A program made the translations under genes and the position numbers. Below are positions 24,537 through 35,722 of a DNA stretch of 58,269 nt, in pieces. The notes beneath the pieces were generated by a model. It was not told the origin of the DNA and searched no databases. It worked only from the letters and a program-made list of their open reading frames with translations. Origin of the DNA: Cylindrodendrum hubeiense (lineage: Eukaryota > Ascomycota > Sordariomycetes > Hypocreales > Nectriaceae); NCBI GenBank assembly GCA_014621425.1, contig JAANBB010000250.1, positions 1 through 58,269 on the forward strand. The letters run 5' to 3'. The first letter of the stretch is position 1. Each line of letters opens with the position of its first letter.

Positions 24537-25385
24537 ATGGATGCCGCTTTGCTCGCCAACATGGACCGCTGGTATGGACCTCACTGGCATCTCCCGTACA
24601 CCGTCATTCTCAGAAGCTAATATGTGCTCTTCTCCTACGCAGTCCGATGTACGCCGTACGTTCACATCGACCTTCCACCTCACCCCCTCAACCCCAGCTA
24701 ACTCGAAACCTCCAACTTGCAGTCCTTCTTTGGCGCCCTCGGCTGCGCAATCTCCATCATCTTTACGACCATCGGCGCAGCTTATGGCACCGCAAAGTCC
24801 GCCGGCGCCATCTTCTCCTGCGGCATTCTTCGCCCGGACATGCTGATGCAGAACACGTACGAACACCCGAAACTCCCTCTCGAACCGTCACAAAGAAATG
24901 CCCAGAAAACGGGGCCGAGAAGAGAATAACTAGGAAAGAAAAACAAAGGCTGACTTGAACACTGCCCCCAGGCTCTGCTCTATTATGGCTCAGATCCTGT
25001 CCATCTATGGCCTCGTCGCGAGTGTCATCATCGCTGGTGGCATCAAGGAAAAGATGCCCATCTATACAGGCTTCCTCCAGCTTGGCGCTGGCCTCGCCGT
25101 TGGCCTATGTGGAATGGCCGCTGGTTTCGCTATTGGCATCGTTGGCGACGCCGGAGGTGTGTGCCTTACACCCCCCATCTCAATAGAAGTGTGCCAAGGG
25201 GTGAAAAGAACCGCCGCTAACTTGGATTCAATCGCGCAGTCCGTGCAAGCTCGCAGCAGCCGCGCTTGTACGTGGGCATGGTCCTCATCCTCATTTTTGC
25301 TGAAGTCCTGGGCCTGTATGGCGTTATTGTCTCCATCCTCATGCTCACCCGCTCCAAGGTGGACGCCAGTGAGTGCCCGTACTAA
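24537..25385 (+). CDS. V-type proton ATPase proteolipid (c-type) subunit
   Basis: Membrane rotor subunit of the vacuolar proton pump, 170 aa. Five exons: 24537-24571, 24643-24655 (only 13 nt), 24723-24856, 24972-25156 and 25240-25385. The spliced start reads [15 protein letters not shown], which matches the CPxYAPFFGxMGC signature of c subunits and proves the micro-exon. Four membrane helices follow; conserved pieces are [11 protein letters not shown] in helix 1, [10 protein letters not shown] in the loop, [13 protein letters not shown], and [17 protein letters not shown] in helix 4 with the proton-carrying E144. The sequence is closer to Vma3 (c) than to Vma11 (c'), yet diverged from the canonical c subunit ([24 protein letters not shown]), so it may be a second paralog. 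The 3' end is slightly uncertain: a GTGAGT sits just before the stop and could be a donor to one more short exon. It converges on the Vps18 gene. Confidence 0.88.
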
Positions 25386-25579
25386 GAACTGACGATGGGA
25401 GAGGAAGAAGAATATTGGAAGTTGTTGTCTCGATTGTGCCAAGGCGCTGGTTCTGAGGGTCAAAGCATCCATTTGGATGAAATGTAATGACAAGAATTGG
25501 GTATATGCATTTCTAGAATTTGCCACGACACGCACATAAAAGCACACAGCTCGCTCGCTTCCATGATCCGCATGTCTTG

Positions 25580-28500
25580 TTACAGTGCCCATTCGTTGAT
25601 GTCATCCTCTTTCGTGATGAAGGGCTCATCAATCCTCTTAATCGCCAAATCACTGCAGAGGATACTGCGCACTCGTTAGTAATGAAGCCGTTAAGCAATC
25701 TCAGGTCAAGACAACTTACCAAGCAGAAGCTACAAGAGCATCCAGCTCTGCGACTACAGAATCTCGTTGCGTCCCGCTCACCAACCCCTTGTGTATCTGC
25801 ATCTGAAGCTCTCTGATTCGCGATGACCTTCCGGCACCAGCCTGCTCCAGTACTTTTCGACCTAAGCAATCCGAGTGGAACGAGTGCTGGCAAGGAAAGA
25901 CGAAGAATTGCCTGCTCAGCAGTGGAAGCCCGCAGACGTAGCACTTCTCTCCAGGTTCCACAATTGCATACCGGTGGTCCAGCGCAGCAATGTCGATTTT
26001 GATGTTGGTGGCTGTCTGGGAAGACTCATCCATCTCCTTCTTCAGCCCATCAATGTTGCGGCTGTAGTCCTCGAGCGCTGCACAAATCTCCTCCTTGAAA
26101 TCGTCGATGATAACAAAGTCGGGGAAGAAGGGAATCAGGTCCTCAATCTTGAGCAGATCGCACCGCTTAAGAAACTCAATCGCCGTTTTGATCCCGTTGG
26201 ACTGCGAGATGACCTTCCGAGCCACCGCTAGCCAGAGCCGCTTCCGTAGTTGCGGGTTTGACATTGGCCTATCGGCGATGACGGCGGCCAACTCAACCTC
26301 GTTATGAGAAAGGGCAAGGTCAACAGCTTGGAGATATTGCCCCATGCTGGTGTAGATGTGAACGCAGGAGAGAGTTCGGTGATGTCGGATACAGAGACGC
26401 AGAGCGAAGTCTGGGTCGTACCGAGGCTCATCTCCTTGCGCTTGGAGATATGACAGAAGACCAGACTCGTCCTGGGTCGGATGCGAGGCATATATCGACA
26501 CGAGCGTGTTGTGCACCGCCGCATCCTCCGAGTTAAGTTGATACACCGCATAGTTGAGGTATCTTAACGCCTGGTTCTGTGCGCTGCCGCCGTTGAATGT
26601 ACGGTTATACTCGAGGAAAGCCGGAATAAGGTTCCTGGGCTTGAGGTCGGAGTGCCTCATCAGGATTTCCACCAAGTCGGTTGCAGTGTGCGTCATGAGC
26701 ACACTACTGTACCGATAAAAGACTTCTGGATCAGTCTGCTTCTTGAGCACGTTCAGCACTTCGCTCCACCTTTCGCGCTGAACCCAGTATGATAGAACAT
26801 AGTTGTAGTCGCTGACAGCGTTGGCAAAGTAAAGCAACTCTCCTTCGCGGCCATGGCTGCTGATTACGTCGTACACCATCTTCCGGTCGAGGTCGTGCTT
26901 GTATTTGTCGACAAATTCTCGATACTCCTTCCGGACGGTTTCTAATAATTTCTGTGATTCGGTGGAGTTTAGGTTTCCTGACAGCTCAGCCTGTGTGATG
27001 ATGGTGTCGTCCAAGGAATTGAGCTTGGCCATGAACACCTCAACCAGCCAGCCAGCGACCATCATCCGTTGCATGATGGCGGACTTCTTGATGGTGGCGA
27101 GCTTCGTCAGCAAAAACCTTCGCAAGGCATCGGGCTGGTTGTTGTCGATGAGGCTCAGCGCGATATCCTCGAAAGGTTTGTTACTCCGGCCATAGACGGT
27201 GGCAGCCTCGTTCCAGTGCCCCTTGCTGGCCAAGTGGTCTCCGTATGCCGCCGCCACCGTCTCCTTTTGCATTGGCGTGTGCGCGTGTTGGAGAGCTGGT
27301 TCGAACTGTTGCATCTTCATCATAATATCCCAGATATTGCGATCCTCATCGCGCACCACAACCTCAAAAATTTCCTTCGTGGTAAACAACCAGAATGTAT
27401 TCTTCTGCATGTCCACACAAAACCCGAGGGGCTTCTGGCCCTGGCCGAGAACATCATGCTTCGAGATCATCTTGCCAGTGAGACGGTTGGTAGTAATCAC
27501 ATGGCTACCTACGAGATGGATAATGTGCCATTGGGTGAGTGCAATGGCATCAATCATCTCGGATGTCGGCCTGTGTCTGTCAGAGTCAGAGGACACGATC
27601 TGGGCCCGTGGAAGCATTTTGGACTCCGAGAAGACTTTGGATCCAAGGTTGCTATCAGTTGGGGCATTGAAGAGTCTACCGTGGAAGACTCCCTGAGAAG
27701 ACAACCAGGCGTAGGCGCGGTCTGGGATGTCATCGTCATAGGGGTTGGTCTCCGGGGGATCGGGGGACACCGCCAGACTAGAATACGCCCCAGGCGAAGT
27801 TCGCGACAACTCGTGGACAACCGGCTGCTCTGATTCGAATAGCCTAGTGTAGACGGAACCGGAGCCATCGTGCCCGTGGCCGATCCTCCCGACAAGGTGA
27901 AACAGCCGACTCTGAGTTCCAATTACAACCCTTCGCAGGTCCGCATTGCCCTGCAGGTTGTCCACCCACAAACCGGTGATGGGGCCATCTGGAAGTTTGT
28001 GAAGGTTCTTTAAATGTTTGACCTCCTTCTTGTAGAACTCCTTGGACGTCTCGATAAAGGCCTCGTAGATGTTGCCGTCGGAAGCGCCGATCAAGATCTC
28101 CCGTGTTGACGCAGTCGGGAGCGAAGGGTTCCACGCCACGCTCTCAATGGCCACGCCGCGTAGCCGCCCAAGCGGTCGGGGTTGCTTCGATTGTGAGTGG
28201 AGATAATAGTTCTCGCCGAGGGCCGTGCAAACGATGAGATGGGACGCCGTCGGGTCGAGGAACATGCGCCGGATCACGCCAACCTCTGATGGCTTCTTGG
28301 GGAGGTCGATATCTGAGGCCGCAATGTTAGCAAGTGACGGAACCCATTTGTGCCAAAGCACGCATCGCTCGCGCCCAGCCTCGCGTCCAACTCACCATCA
28401 ATATCCTCAGGTCGGTTCAGGTCGATGCGCAGGATGCGTCCGTTGGAAAGGGCGAGTATTATGACATTATTTGCAACCTGCGCAGCGACAAAGTCGGCCG

Positions 28501-28612
28501 CGATAGAGAACTGCAGCTGCACGTGCTCAACGGTGAAGATGGGCACCTCCAGGTCCAAGTCCTGGACACCGTTGGTTACGGCGCCGAAGCCGTCGTGGAG
28601 ATCAAGGGCCAT
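25580..28612 (-). CDS. VPS18: Vacuolar sorting protein Vps18 (Pep3), RING-H2 subunit of HOPS/CORVET
   Basis: Core tethering-complex subunit for endosome and vacuole fusion, 964 aa. Exons 28612-28396, 28312-25720 and 25664-25580. The N-terminal half matches the Pep3/Vps18 propeller region (LSNGRILRIDLNRP, then VIRRMFLDPTASHLIVCT, about residues 60-110). A clathrin-repeat-like helical middle follows (YREFVDKYKHDLDRKMVYD, LRYLNYAVYQLNSEDAAVHN). The C-terminus is a RING-H2: CYVCG, then PCQHSFHSDC, then a helix (LQMQIHKGL) and the last pair CILC, whose first cysteine codon is completed across the last intron. Length agrees with fungal Vps18. Long plus-strand open frames over it are shadows. It converges with the V-ATPase proteolipid gene, whose stop is 194 bp away. 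Confidence 0.95.
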
Positions 28613-29336
28613 GGCTGCTGTCGAGCTGGCTCACAAACGCATATTCGGCCGGTCGAGAGTATCGGGCTCCGCGCGTGTCGCTCGCACAGGGTTGATATGG
28701 ATCGGGCGCGGCGGGGAGGCGTGGTCGACGTCGCGGTTGGTGGAAGGGAGGTTGGTTTGGTGATGAGGGAGCTGGAGTTGGAGACGGAGATGGGGATGGT
28801 CGGGCCAGCACCACGAGCTCCCCACCTTGAAATTAGCTGCCTATTCGTGCATCGGCAGCTAGCTCCTGAGCCACAGCCTCGCAGCCATTACATCACCGTT
28901 CCCCGTTGTAACAACGCAGCAACGAAATGAAGGCCGGTACAAACGCAATTAATACAGCCATCACCAAGGAGCATCATATAAGACGACATTGAAAGGAGGC
29001 CTCAACAGTGAGTTATTTTGACTACGTCTGCATGTACAACCGAGCGTCTTCGCTTTCTAAAGTCCTTCGGTACCTATGCAAGACCGGTCCTTTTCACCCG
29101 CATAGCCTCCCATGATAGAAAACAAGCCCATTTCTCCAAGTAAACGTCGCCCCGACCCCTAGAACAATGCAGAGAAGTGATCATGGAATAATACAAAAGA
29201 TTCAAGATTGGCCGTCATCTTGACTCAACAACGCCCCGCCCCAAGTGCGCCGAAATTAACATGCTCTTCAAAGCAGACTCCTGGTTGTAGCAGGCTAGCC
29301 CCAGCCTCTACCTCCATGCGACTCCAATGTAATTAA
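28613..29336. other. Intergenic region upstream of VPS18
   Basis: No gene seen. It should hold the promoter of the minus-strand VPS18 gene and the 3' UTR of the methyltransferase gene. An AATTAATTAA run sits directly after the methyltransferase stop. Confidence 0.5.
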
Positions 29337-30818
29337 TTAAGCCGGGCCTATGCTGGCGGCTTCCCTCGGCGGTGGAATAACGACAGAAACTGCATCCTCA
29401 TCACCTGGGTGAAGCGTTGGGTCCGGGCTGTCTTCGTCGTCGTCGATGCACTCTGTTGCCGGTGAGATTGGCCTCCCTAGCAGCTCAGCTAGATCAGTGG
29501 GTTGGCTGTCAAGAGGTTTTCTTCCAATAATGACACGCATCTTGATCTGGAGCCCCTTTGACTTTTCTGGATTCTTGGCTAGATTCGCCATTTCTCGAGC
29601 GGCTGCCTCACAAGCCGCCTTGCACTTTTCAGGATCCCACCCCATGTGTTCGGTCAACAACCTCAGGCAGTTGGCCTCTAGGGCATCGAGGCACGAGATG
29701 AGCCATATTTTGCCTGCTGACTTCTCCGCCACGGTGATGGGGATGACGTACTCGGTCACCCGGACATCTACAAAGCCCGCCTCCATGAACAATCGGGGGT
29801 CCAGGTGACCAGTGCCTCGAGGCCGGCCCGATCTTCTCGCAGCCTCTTCGAGATCGCCATTCAGGTCGAGCATGGGCGAACCGGGGGGGAACGAGCCCAC
29901 AAATTTGCTGAATCCCTCGGCGCTGTCAAAGTCTTGTACCTCGACCCAGCCTCCAGGTTTGAGTGAGTAGAAGGCATTGTCGTAAATAAATCTCCAGTTC
30001 TGAAAAGCCCCCTCCATGCAGCGGAAGTGGACGAGGTCGTACATGTCGGGGAGGCGGTCCCAGTCCTCGGCATCTTCGATTTCGAAAAATACGTTCATGG
30101 GCACGCTTCTGGTCTCGGCGATGGCCGCGATGTCTGTCCCAACGACCTCACACCGAGGTAAAAGCTCGGCCATCCTAATGGCCCACTCGCCGGTCCCGGT
30201 ACCGACGTCGAGAATATGGGTGGGGTCTTGGATCGGGGCCAAGGTGAACTCGCCGTCCATGACGTGGACGAAGACTTGGTGTTGCAGAGCTAATCGTAAT
30301 TGCTCAATCTCGTCGTTCGGCATGAAGTATTCGCGGCAGTAGCGGCGGCCATGGATGTCTCGGTAGTCGAGGTCCTGTGCCCATAATGACCGCGTGGATG
30401 CGGCCCTAGAGATTCAGTCAGCACCTAGTCCTGGGGGATAAGAAGACGCTAAAATGATGGGGGATACTCACATGTCTGAGTTGGCTGACTGAGATTCCGG
30501 GGAAAAGCGCATGTCCGTGTGGTTGTGGGCGCCAGAGGCATGGGGGTAGTGCATGGCGGGATAGATGGATATAATGTCGAGGTCTTCCTCATCGTCGAAC
30601 TCGGAGTCCTGAGCCTGGATCTCTTCGTCGGTGTCCATGATGCTGGTCATGGCAGTGTGAACGCCGTCGCTGGTTGCATGCTCGCTCAAGGTGCCGTCGC
30701 TGGACTGGCGGCCGCTCTGGAGGGCGTACGATTCCTCCGATGACATTGTGCTCTTCTGGGAAGGATTGGGTACCGTTCGCGGTCCCTTGCGCTGCTTGGT
30801 CCGGTGTCTCTTGGCCAT
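29337..30818 (-). CDS. LaeA-like SAM-dependent methyltransferase
   Basis: Class I methyltransferase of the fungal LaeA-like type, 471 aa. Exons 30818-30472 and 30405-29337, joined so that MAASTRSLWAQDLDYRDIHG reads through. Residues 182-190 carry the SAM-binding glycine motif DVGTGTGEW, followed by the acidic loop VVGTDI, a DLVHFRCMEG segment and the post-core SLKPGGWVEVQD, all in the order of the family. The N-terminal 115 residues are Ser/Asp/Glu-rich and probably disordered. Family members range from LaeA, the velvet partner that controls secondary metabolism, to many paralogs of unknown role; this one has no visible biosynthetic neighbours, so I do not call it LaeA. The start is uncertain: the ATG at 30818 was chosen, an ATG 72 bp downstream is possible, and the frame stays open upstream to an ATG at 31484. 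Confidence 0.88.
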
Positions 30819-33585
30819 GGACGTCTTGGTCGACGCAGCTATCGCAGTCGAGAAGGGACGACAATGGCTGGCGACATGATCCGGGTTCGGACACTGAGGG
30901 TGGGCGTTTCGGGGCGCAGGAGAGCGAGCGCGAGGAGCTATCCGGGGGGGGTCAAGTCGCAGACAAGCTCGGCGGATGACGATGGAAGCTGGCGGAGATG
31001 GAACTGAACGGGGCAGTAAGGCGTGGCCTGGTTGTCGCCTGGTTGTCGCCTGGCGCACGCTTGGTGCACGACTGGTGCACGACTGGTCCGGCTTCAGGTG
31101 CGTGGACTGGCGGCGAGGCAGGGCGCTTGTGGGCGTAGAAGCGGAAGTGGAAGTGGAAGGGAGGGGCTGCTCTCGTCCAGCGGAGCGGAGCGCCGGGGTA
31201 TCGTCCAAGCTTGTCGGGGGTGCAAATGGGGTACGGCCATGGCTCCAATGGTCCCAGAGATGGACCACCGGTGAAACGTGCGTTGGCGTTTTCGCGAGTG
31301 CCCGATGCTGTGGTACCTGGGGCCCGCAGCAGTTCTTGCGGGCGGCCGGCGGTACCTCCCTATGCCGGCTTTGTTTCCCACGAGGCTTTCTCAACGCCAA
31401 GTGTGCCTCGGCCCCCCCAAACGCCCCGTCAGCTCCACGCCCGAACCCACCCTTGTCGATTGCTCCAGTCCGCCGTCGAGCCATTCAGACGCCGTCCATC
31501 TGCGTTTGGCTCACTCGCTGTCAACCTCCCAAGGCGTTCTCATGCCATGTCGAATTACGATCCCGTGTTTGCGGTGTGTATCACATATCTGCGGCAGTGC
31601 CCATGTCGCCTTGCTTGACATTGGGGCAGGGTCCGGCCGCCTAATGCTGCGTCACTGCAATCCCCCCAAACTTTGCAAACCAAGCCAAGCCCGGGGCGCA
31701 CCACCAGGGGGCCGCTCTTCAGCCTTATCAGGCTCGATGTCACGATACCCTAGCGAGGTGAGACCTCGACGCAGAAACGAGGCTCACTCCGAGATGCTGC
31801 GGGTTGTGTAGGTCATGCCACAGTACACAGTTCGTCGAGTGCCGCTGCGACTCTCCCGCTTACCGCCATGCGCCATCCAGCAAGCATCCAGCCTTTCTGG
31901 CTTGGTGATGAGTTCACTTGCTGTGTCGCACAAGCCAAGGCAGTACAAAGCTCAGCCTGTGCCGGTTTCCCCTCCGATGGTTCAGAGTGAGAATCACTGG
32001 GCTCACCCATTAGTTTATCCACTTTAGTGTGTGCGGCTGAAACTGGTGTCGAGCCCTCGCTGTCTGCCCAGCCCAGCACAGCCCTCCTACACTTGGCCCA
32101 CGCATGACAGCCCCCGGCTTGCTGATCATCTTTGGCTACGACGGTTTCTGGAAACCTTCCTTGGTTAACCATCAAACCGTTGCCGGCGCCTCCACTAGGC
32201 GTCGTCAGATTTCATTTCGGCTCGGGGTTTTTTTCTTCTCCAACTCCTCATCAACGGGAGATGGTTGCATTGCCCGTAAGGCTCCCTTTTCCGTGCATTC
32301 GGAGCGCACGGAGCATCTCCCGGTCGCCAGGCACATTTAAACAGCCACAAACGGAATCTCGTGAGGAGACTGCCTTGCGACAACATCCTGTATCCCGACA
32401 AGCTCTGCACGTACATCGGTGCAGACTCCGGCATGAGACGTAGTACCGGCGCCCGGTTACAGTCAAACGGTATGTGCGGGTTCTTTGGCGCTCTGCTGCA
32501 TGGACCCATGGGTCGCTCCGGGAGTGTAAACCTAGACCACGTCCGGTCACGTCCGTCCAAAGGGGAAATGATTCAAATGTGACGTCGTGCGGTTCTGGAT
32601 CGTCTCCGGCTTTCACGGCGGATGGTCCCATCCTTTGAAACCAACGTCTAATTGGGTAGGAAACGGTTGGCGCCTTTGAAATGGTGCTTGGCGTGGAGCA
32701 CGGAGCACCGATGCCTACCTAGATTGGTGGGTGATGTTTGTCCCTGGGAGTGGTGCGTGGCGTCAATCTCGCTCTTCGGCGTTCCCAGCTGATCCCACTG
32801 GTGTCCTGAACCTGTGTCTATGTCAAGGCAAAGTTCAAGTATTCGTTGCTGTAACTAGAGCCCCGTCGGCGGACCTCTCGCGCGCTTGCCAGCCACAGGC
32901 GCACCCTTCTGACTACGTAGTATGCTGCGAGCCTGCCTCATCGAATTAGTGCGATAATTACGGTAGAAACCTTGCCAATACTTTGTGCTTGCGGAGGTTT
33001 TCGAAGCACAAGCCAGCCCAATTTACCGGATCCTCCGCATCCAGTTCCTTGTTGCCAAGCTCTGCAAACCTACCAATCGACAGCCGGGGGCACGTGTCCC
33101 TGTCCATCTCGTCTCCCTGTCTCAATGCGGCTACCACTGCGATGGAGCCTCAGCGTTGATCTGGCCTGGTAGGATTGCAGGGCGGAGAATTTAGAGGGGG
33201 ATCAACATCCTTTCGAAACAGGCACGTGATACCAACCAAGCTTCCCCTCAAAACTCCGCACGTGATATCACTCATTATGTCACTCAGGATTTGGCACGAT
33301 GGAGCACCATGACACCTTAAGGCGCTAAACCACATCAAGTTGTCTCATCGCTAATCTCAACCTCAACTTCAGCATTGTCGAATCTCGCCGTCTCGTTGTC
33401 GTGCATCTCACCCAAGGCGTCGCGTTATTACTGATAAGACACTGTTTCCCCACGTCCGTACCGTTGTATATCCCCGTCACTGGTCCTCTGCATCTCCTCC
33501 GAGTGCACCGCCCAGAGGCTTCGCCCATCCCACAGCCCAGTAGCTAGCTGGCTTCGTGCATCTCTCGTCCAACGTTGTATCCGCA
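30819..33585. other. Intergenic region between methyltransferase and DUF202 genes
   Basis: No separate gene supported. The first 670 bases are open in frame with the methyltransferase (see findings) and contain an 11-bp TGGTTGTCGCC doublet and a GCACGACTGGT doublet near 31.03-31.09 kb. The rest holds the promoter of the DUF202 gene. Confidence 0.5.
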
Positions 33586-34186
33586 ATGTTCCAGGTTTGT
33601 GACCCAATCAACCCCTTCAGATGTAGTCATCGGCTTGATGCTGATGAGATATGATTAGCCACATCCGGAGGAGCACCTTCACCTCCGCCTCCACCGGGCA
33701 CGCTCGGTAGTCTTGACAACCCAGGAGTGAGTAGCCCCCTGCCTGTCATGGACCTTCACAATGGACCCGCCGTATCCGCTTCGGATCCCGGCATCATCCC
33801 ATACAAGTATCATCACGGCAATGTTGTTCACAACCTAACACGCTCTTATTCGTAGGCTCGTCGAGATCCGCGCCGCCCAACGCACATTCGAGGGCGCTTA
33901 CGTGAGGACTGCCCTAGGCCAGTTCTCCTTCGCCCTCATCATTCTTAAGGTCTTCACCTCAGAGTTTTACCCCATCGGCGCCTTATTCGCCGTCTATGGC
34001 GTTGCTGTAATGCTGGTTGCGATATATCGCCGCTATGAGGGCAACCACCAGTTTTTCACCGCCAAGTACGCGGATGGAAGTCTCAAGCGCAAGTTTCGGA
34101 CAAGTGGCAACAGCGTTGCTTTGTTAACAGTGCTCAGTTTGGGTGCTTACGTGACACTAATGGTCTTGACATGGCATCTTGTTTGA
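33586..34186 (+). CDS. DUF202 domain small membrane protein
   Basis: Small integral membrane protein, 163 aa in the preferred model: exons 33586-33598, 33659-33806 and 33856-34186. Exon 3 carries the DUF202 hallmark EIRAAQRTFEGAYVRTAL and three hydrophobic helices (FSFALIILKVF; GALFAVYGVAVMLVA; ALLTVLSLGAYVTLMVL). The N-terminus is Pro/Gly-rich (GGAPSPPPPGTLGSLDNPG). A GTGAGT at 33727 looks like a donor, but using it breaks the frame; reading through to the donor at 33807 gives GIIPYKLVEIR, which fits. The first exon is the weak point: only the GTGACC donor at 33599 keeps frame, while the better-looking GTTTGT at 33595 does not. A start at the ATG at 33748 (129 aa) is the alternative. The function of DUF202 proteins is unknown; the fold is shared with the membrane part of VTC proteins. 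Confidence 0.75.
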
Positions 34187-35722
34187 TAGCTTAGGTAAAT
34201 ATAGGTCTTACATAGGATTTTCTCTTGGATATAAGTGGCTCACTTCGTGTTTTCGAGGGGCTGGTGTCAGATGAGTTGGAAAGGGACTCTAAATTCGTTC
34301 ACGGGCGTTTAGGTATTGAGGCTTTAGGCTGTGGTGCAAATGAACTACGTGGTAATTACATTGTCCCCCGCAGCGAAGCGAAGCGTGCGGTTCCAAAGCT
34401 GCTAGTTTAAGGTTCGGGAGGCTGTCCTCCCTCCTCACTTACAATCATACATGATGATACACAAACACATAGCTGCCGCCATAAATCAAATCCAGTTGGA
34501 CTACGCGGTTACCATCTATTGTCCAAGGTTCAAGATGGAATGTTAGCTATGTCTGCAAACTTCAAACGAAGCACCAAGGACGGTTACGAAGATTGTCGAC
34601 GACACAAACACGTTCAGAGACCAGGACTCCGAATGAGCTGTGTAGACTAACACAAGGCATAATTAACGCAGATGCAAAATTACAGGAGCTTCAAGTGCCT
34701 GGAGAGGTAAGAATAGCTTCAAACTAAGTTATATTCCTCAACACTTCCATTGGACATGACATCTTCGCAGTAAATGCCGCCAATTTCCCGCCATACCCAA
34801 TTTTTGCTGCACGGTTTTCCCACGGCAGTTCCCCAACATGTAATACAAACCAAACACGGTCTTTTAGCTCACAAATAGTTGCAAAGGCTTGCTCCTCTGC
34901 CGACTTTCCACTGGGCCTGGCCAACTCCTGCACCACAAATCCTCTCCAATTTCTAAATAATTAAAACTATTTTGACGGCTTCGCCGTTGTCGATCATTCT
35001 ATAATTGGACTGACGCCATTTTCCTGAACGCGCAAGTGTAGATTCCTGGTGGTTGAACACCTGCTTCGTACATTGAAATGTTCAAACCCCTCGCCCAAAG
35101 ACTCAATCGCTGGAGATTCGAGACGTTCTCACACCACTCGCTCCACTGATATGGAGTTCATGTGGCTCCTCATACCAAAATCCAGTCTTGGTTCATGGTG
35201 TGAGTAGTACTGTGCTGGAGACTCAGTTGCAAACGATAAGGATTATCGAGCGAGGTTAAACGGGATATCAGACCCGTGGCTCGGTGATCGTGTTGCATTT
35301 TTCTACCAAAATGACCCTGAGGCAAGTGGTTTCAGGCTTCCCTGGTCTTGAGTACGGGATTTGACTCAAGACTGTACCCTAATTGCAGCCAGTGTCGCCC
35401 CTCCCGTGATTCATCGTTCCGTGGGATCAGCCGGAGGGTTGGGGACGGAGGTTCGATGAATGGGAAGCGGTAGATGCCCAACAAAAACACGGGGCATATA
35501 CTGCCCTCTGTTCCGAGTATCCATTAATGTGTCATTTCAAGATTATGCATTAAATCCTTCTCTCCAAAGAAGGCGGGGTCTCTTTTTCGACAAGTTGTAG
35601 AGATGATTGGCCTCGGTCAACAAGGCCAGATAGCATGAATCGTAGGGTGGAAAGGGGATTCCAGGGTTCGTAGTAGATGTCTCGTCGAGTGCCCCAATCG
35701 ACAGTCCAACATGGCCAAGTTG
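34187..35722. other. AT-rich intergenic region, possible relic sequence
   Basis: No intact gene. Parts between 34.2 and 35.05 kb are more AT-rich than the average of the window and contain one short coding-like fragment on the minus strand (listed separately) and a small ACGGC/GCCGT hairpin near 34.975 kb. The right-hand 700 bases include the 3' region of the minus-strand Zn2Cys6 gene. Confidence 0.5.
34724..34963 (-). pseudogene. Isolated coding-like fragment
   Basis: A minus-strand open stretch of about 80 codons reads like real protein (NWRGFVVQELARPSGKS, then VWFVLHVGELPWENRAA and GYGGKLAAFTAKM) and ends in a stop at 34724. It begins after an ATTTAG that could be a splice acceptor, but stops appear in all frames just upstream and I found no matching 5' exon. 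I do not recognise the family. It may be the last exon of an unannotated gene or the relic of one. Confidence 0.35.

Noticed and set aside
28334..28930. 198-codon plus-strand open frame over the VPS18 5' end
   Set aside because: It is the antisense shadow of a well-supported exon and has no domain.
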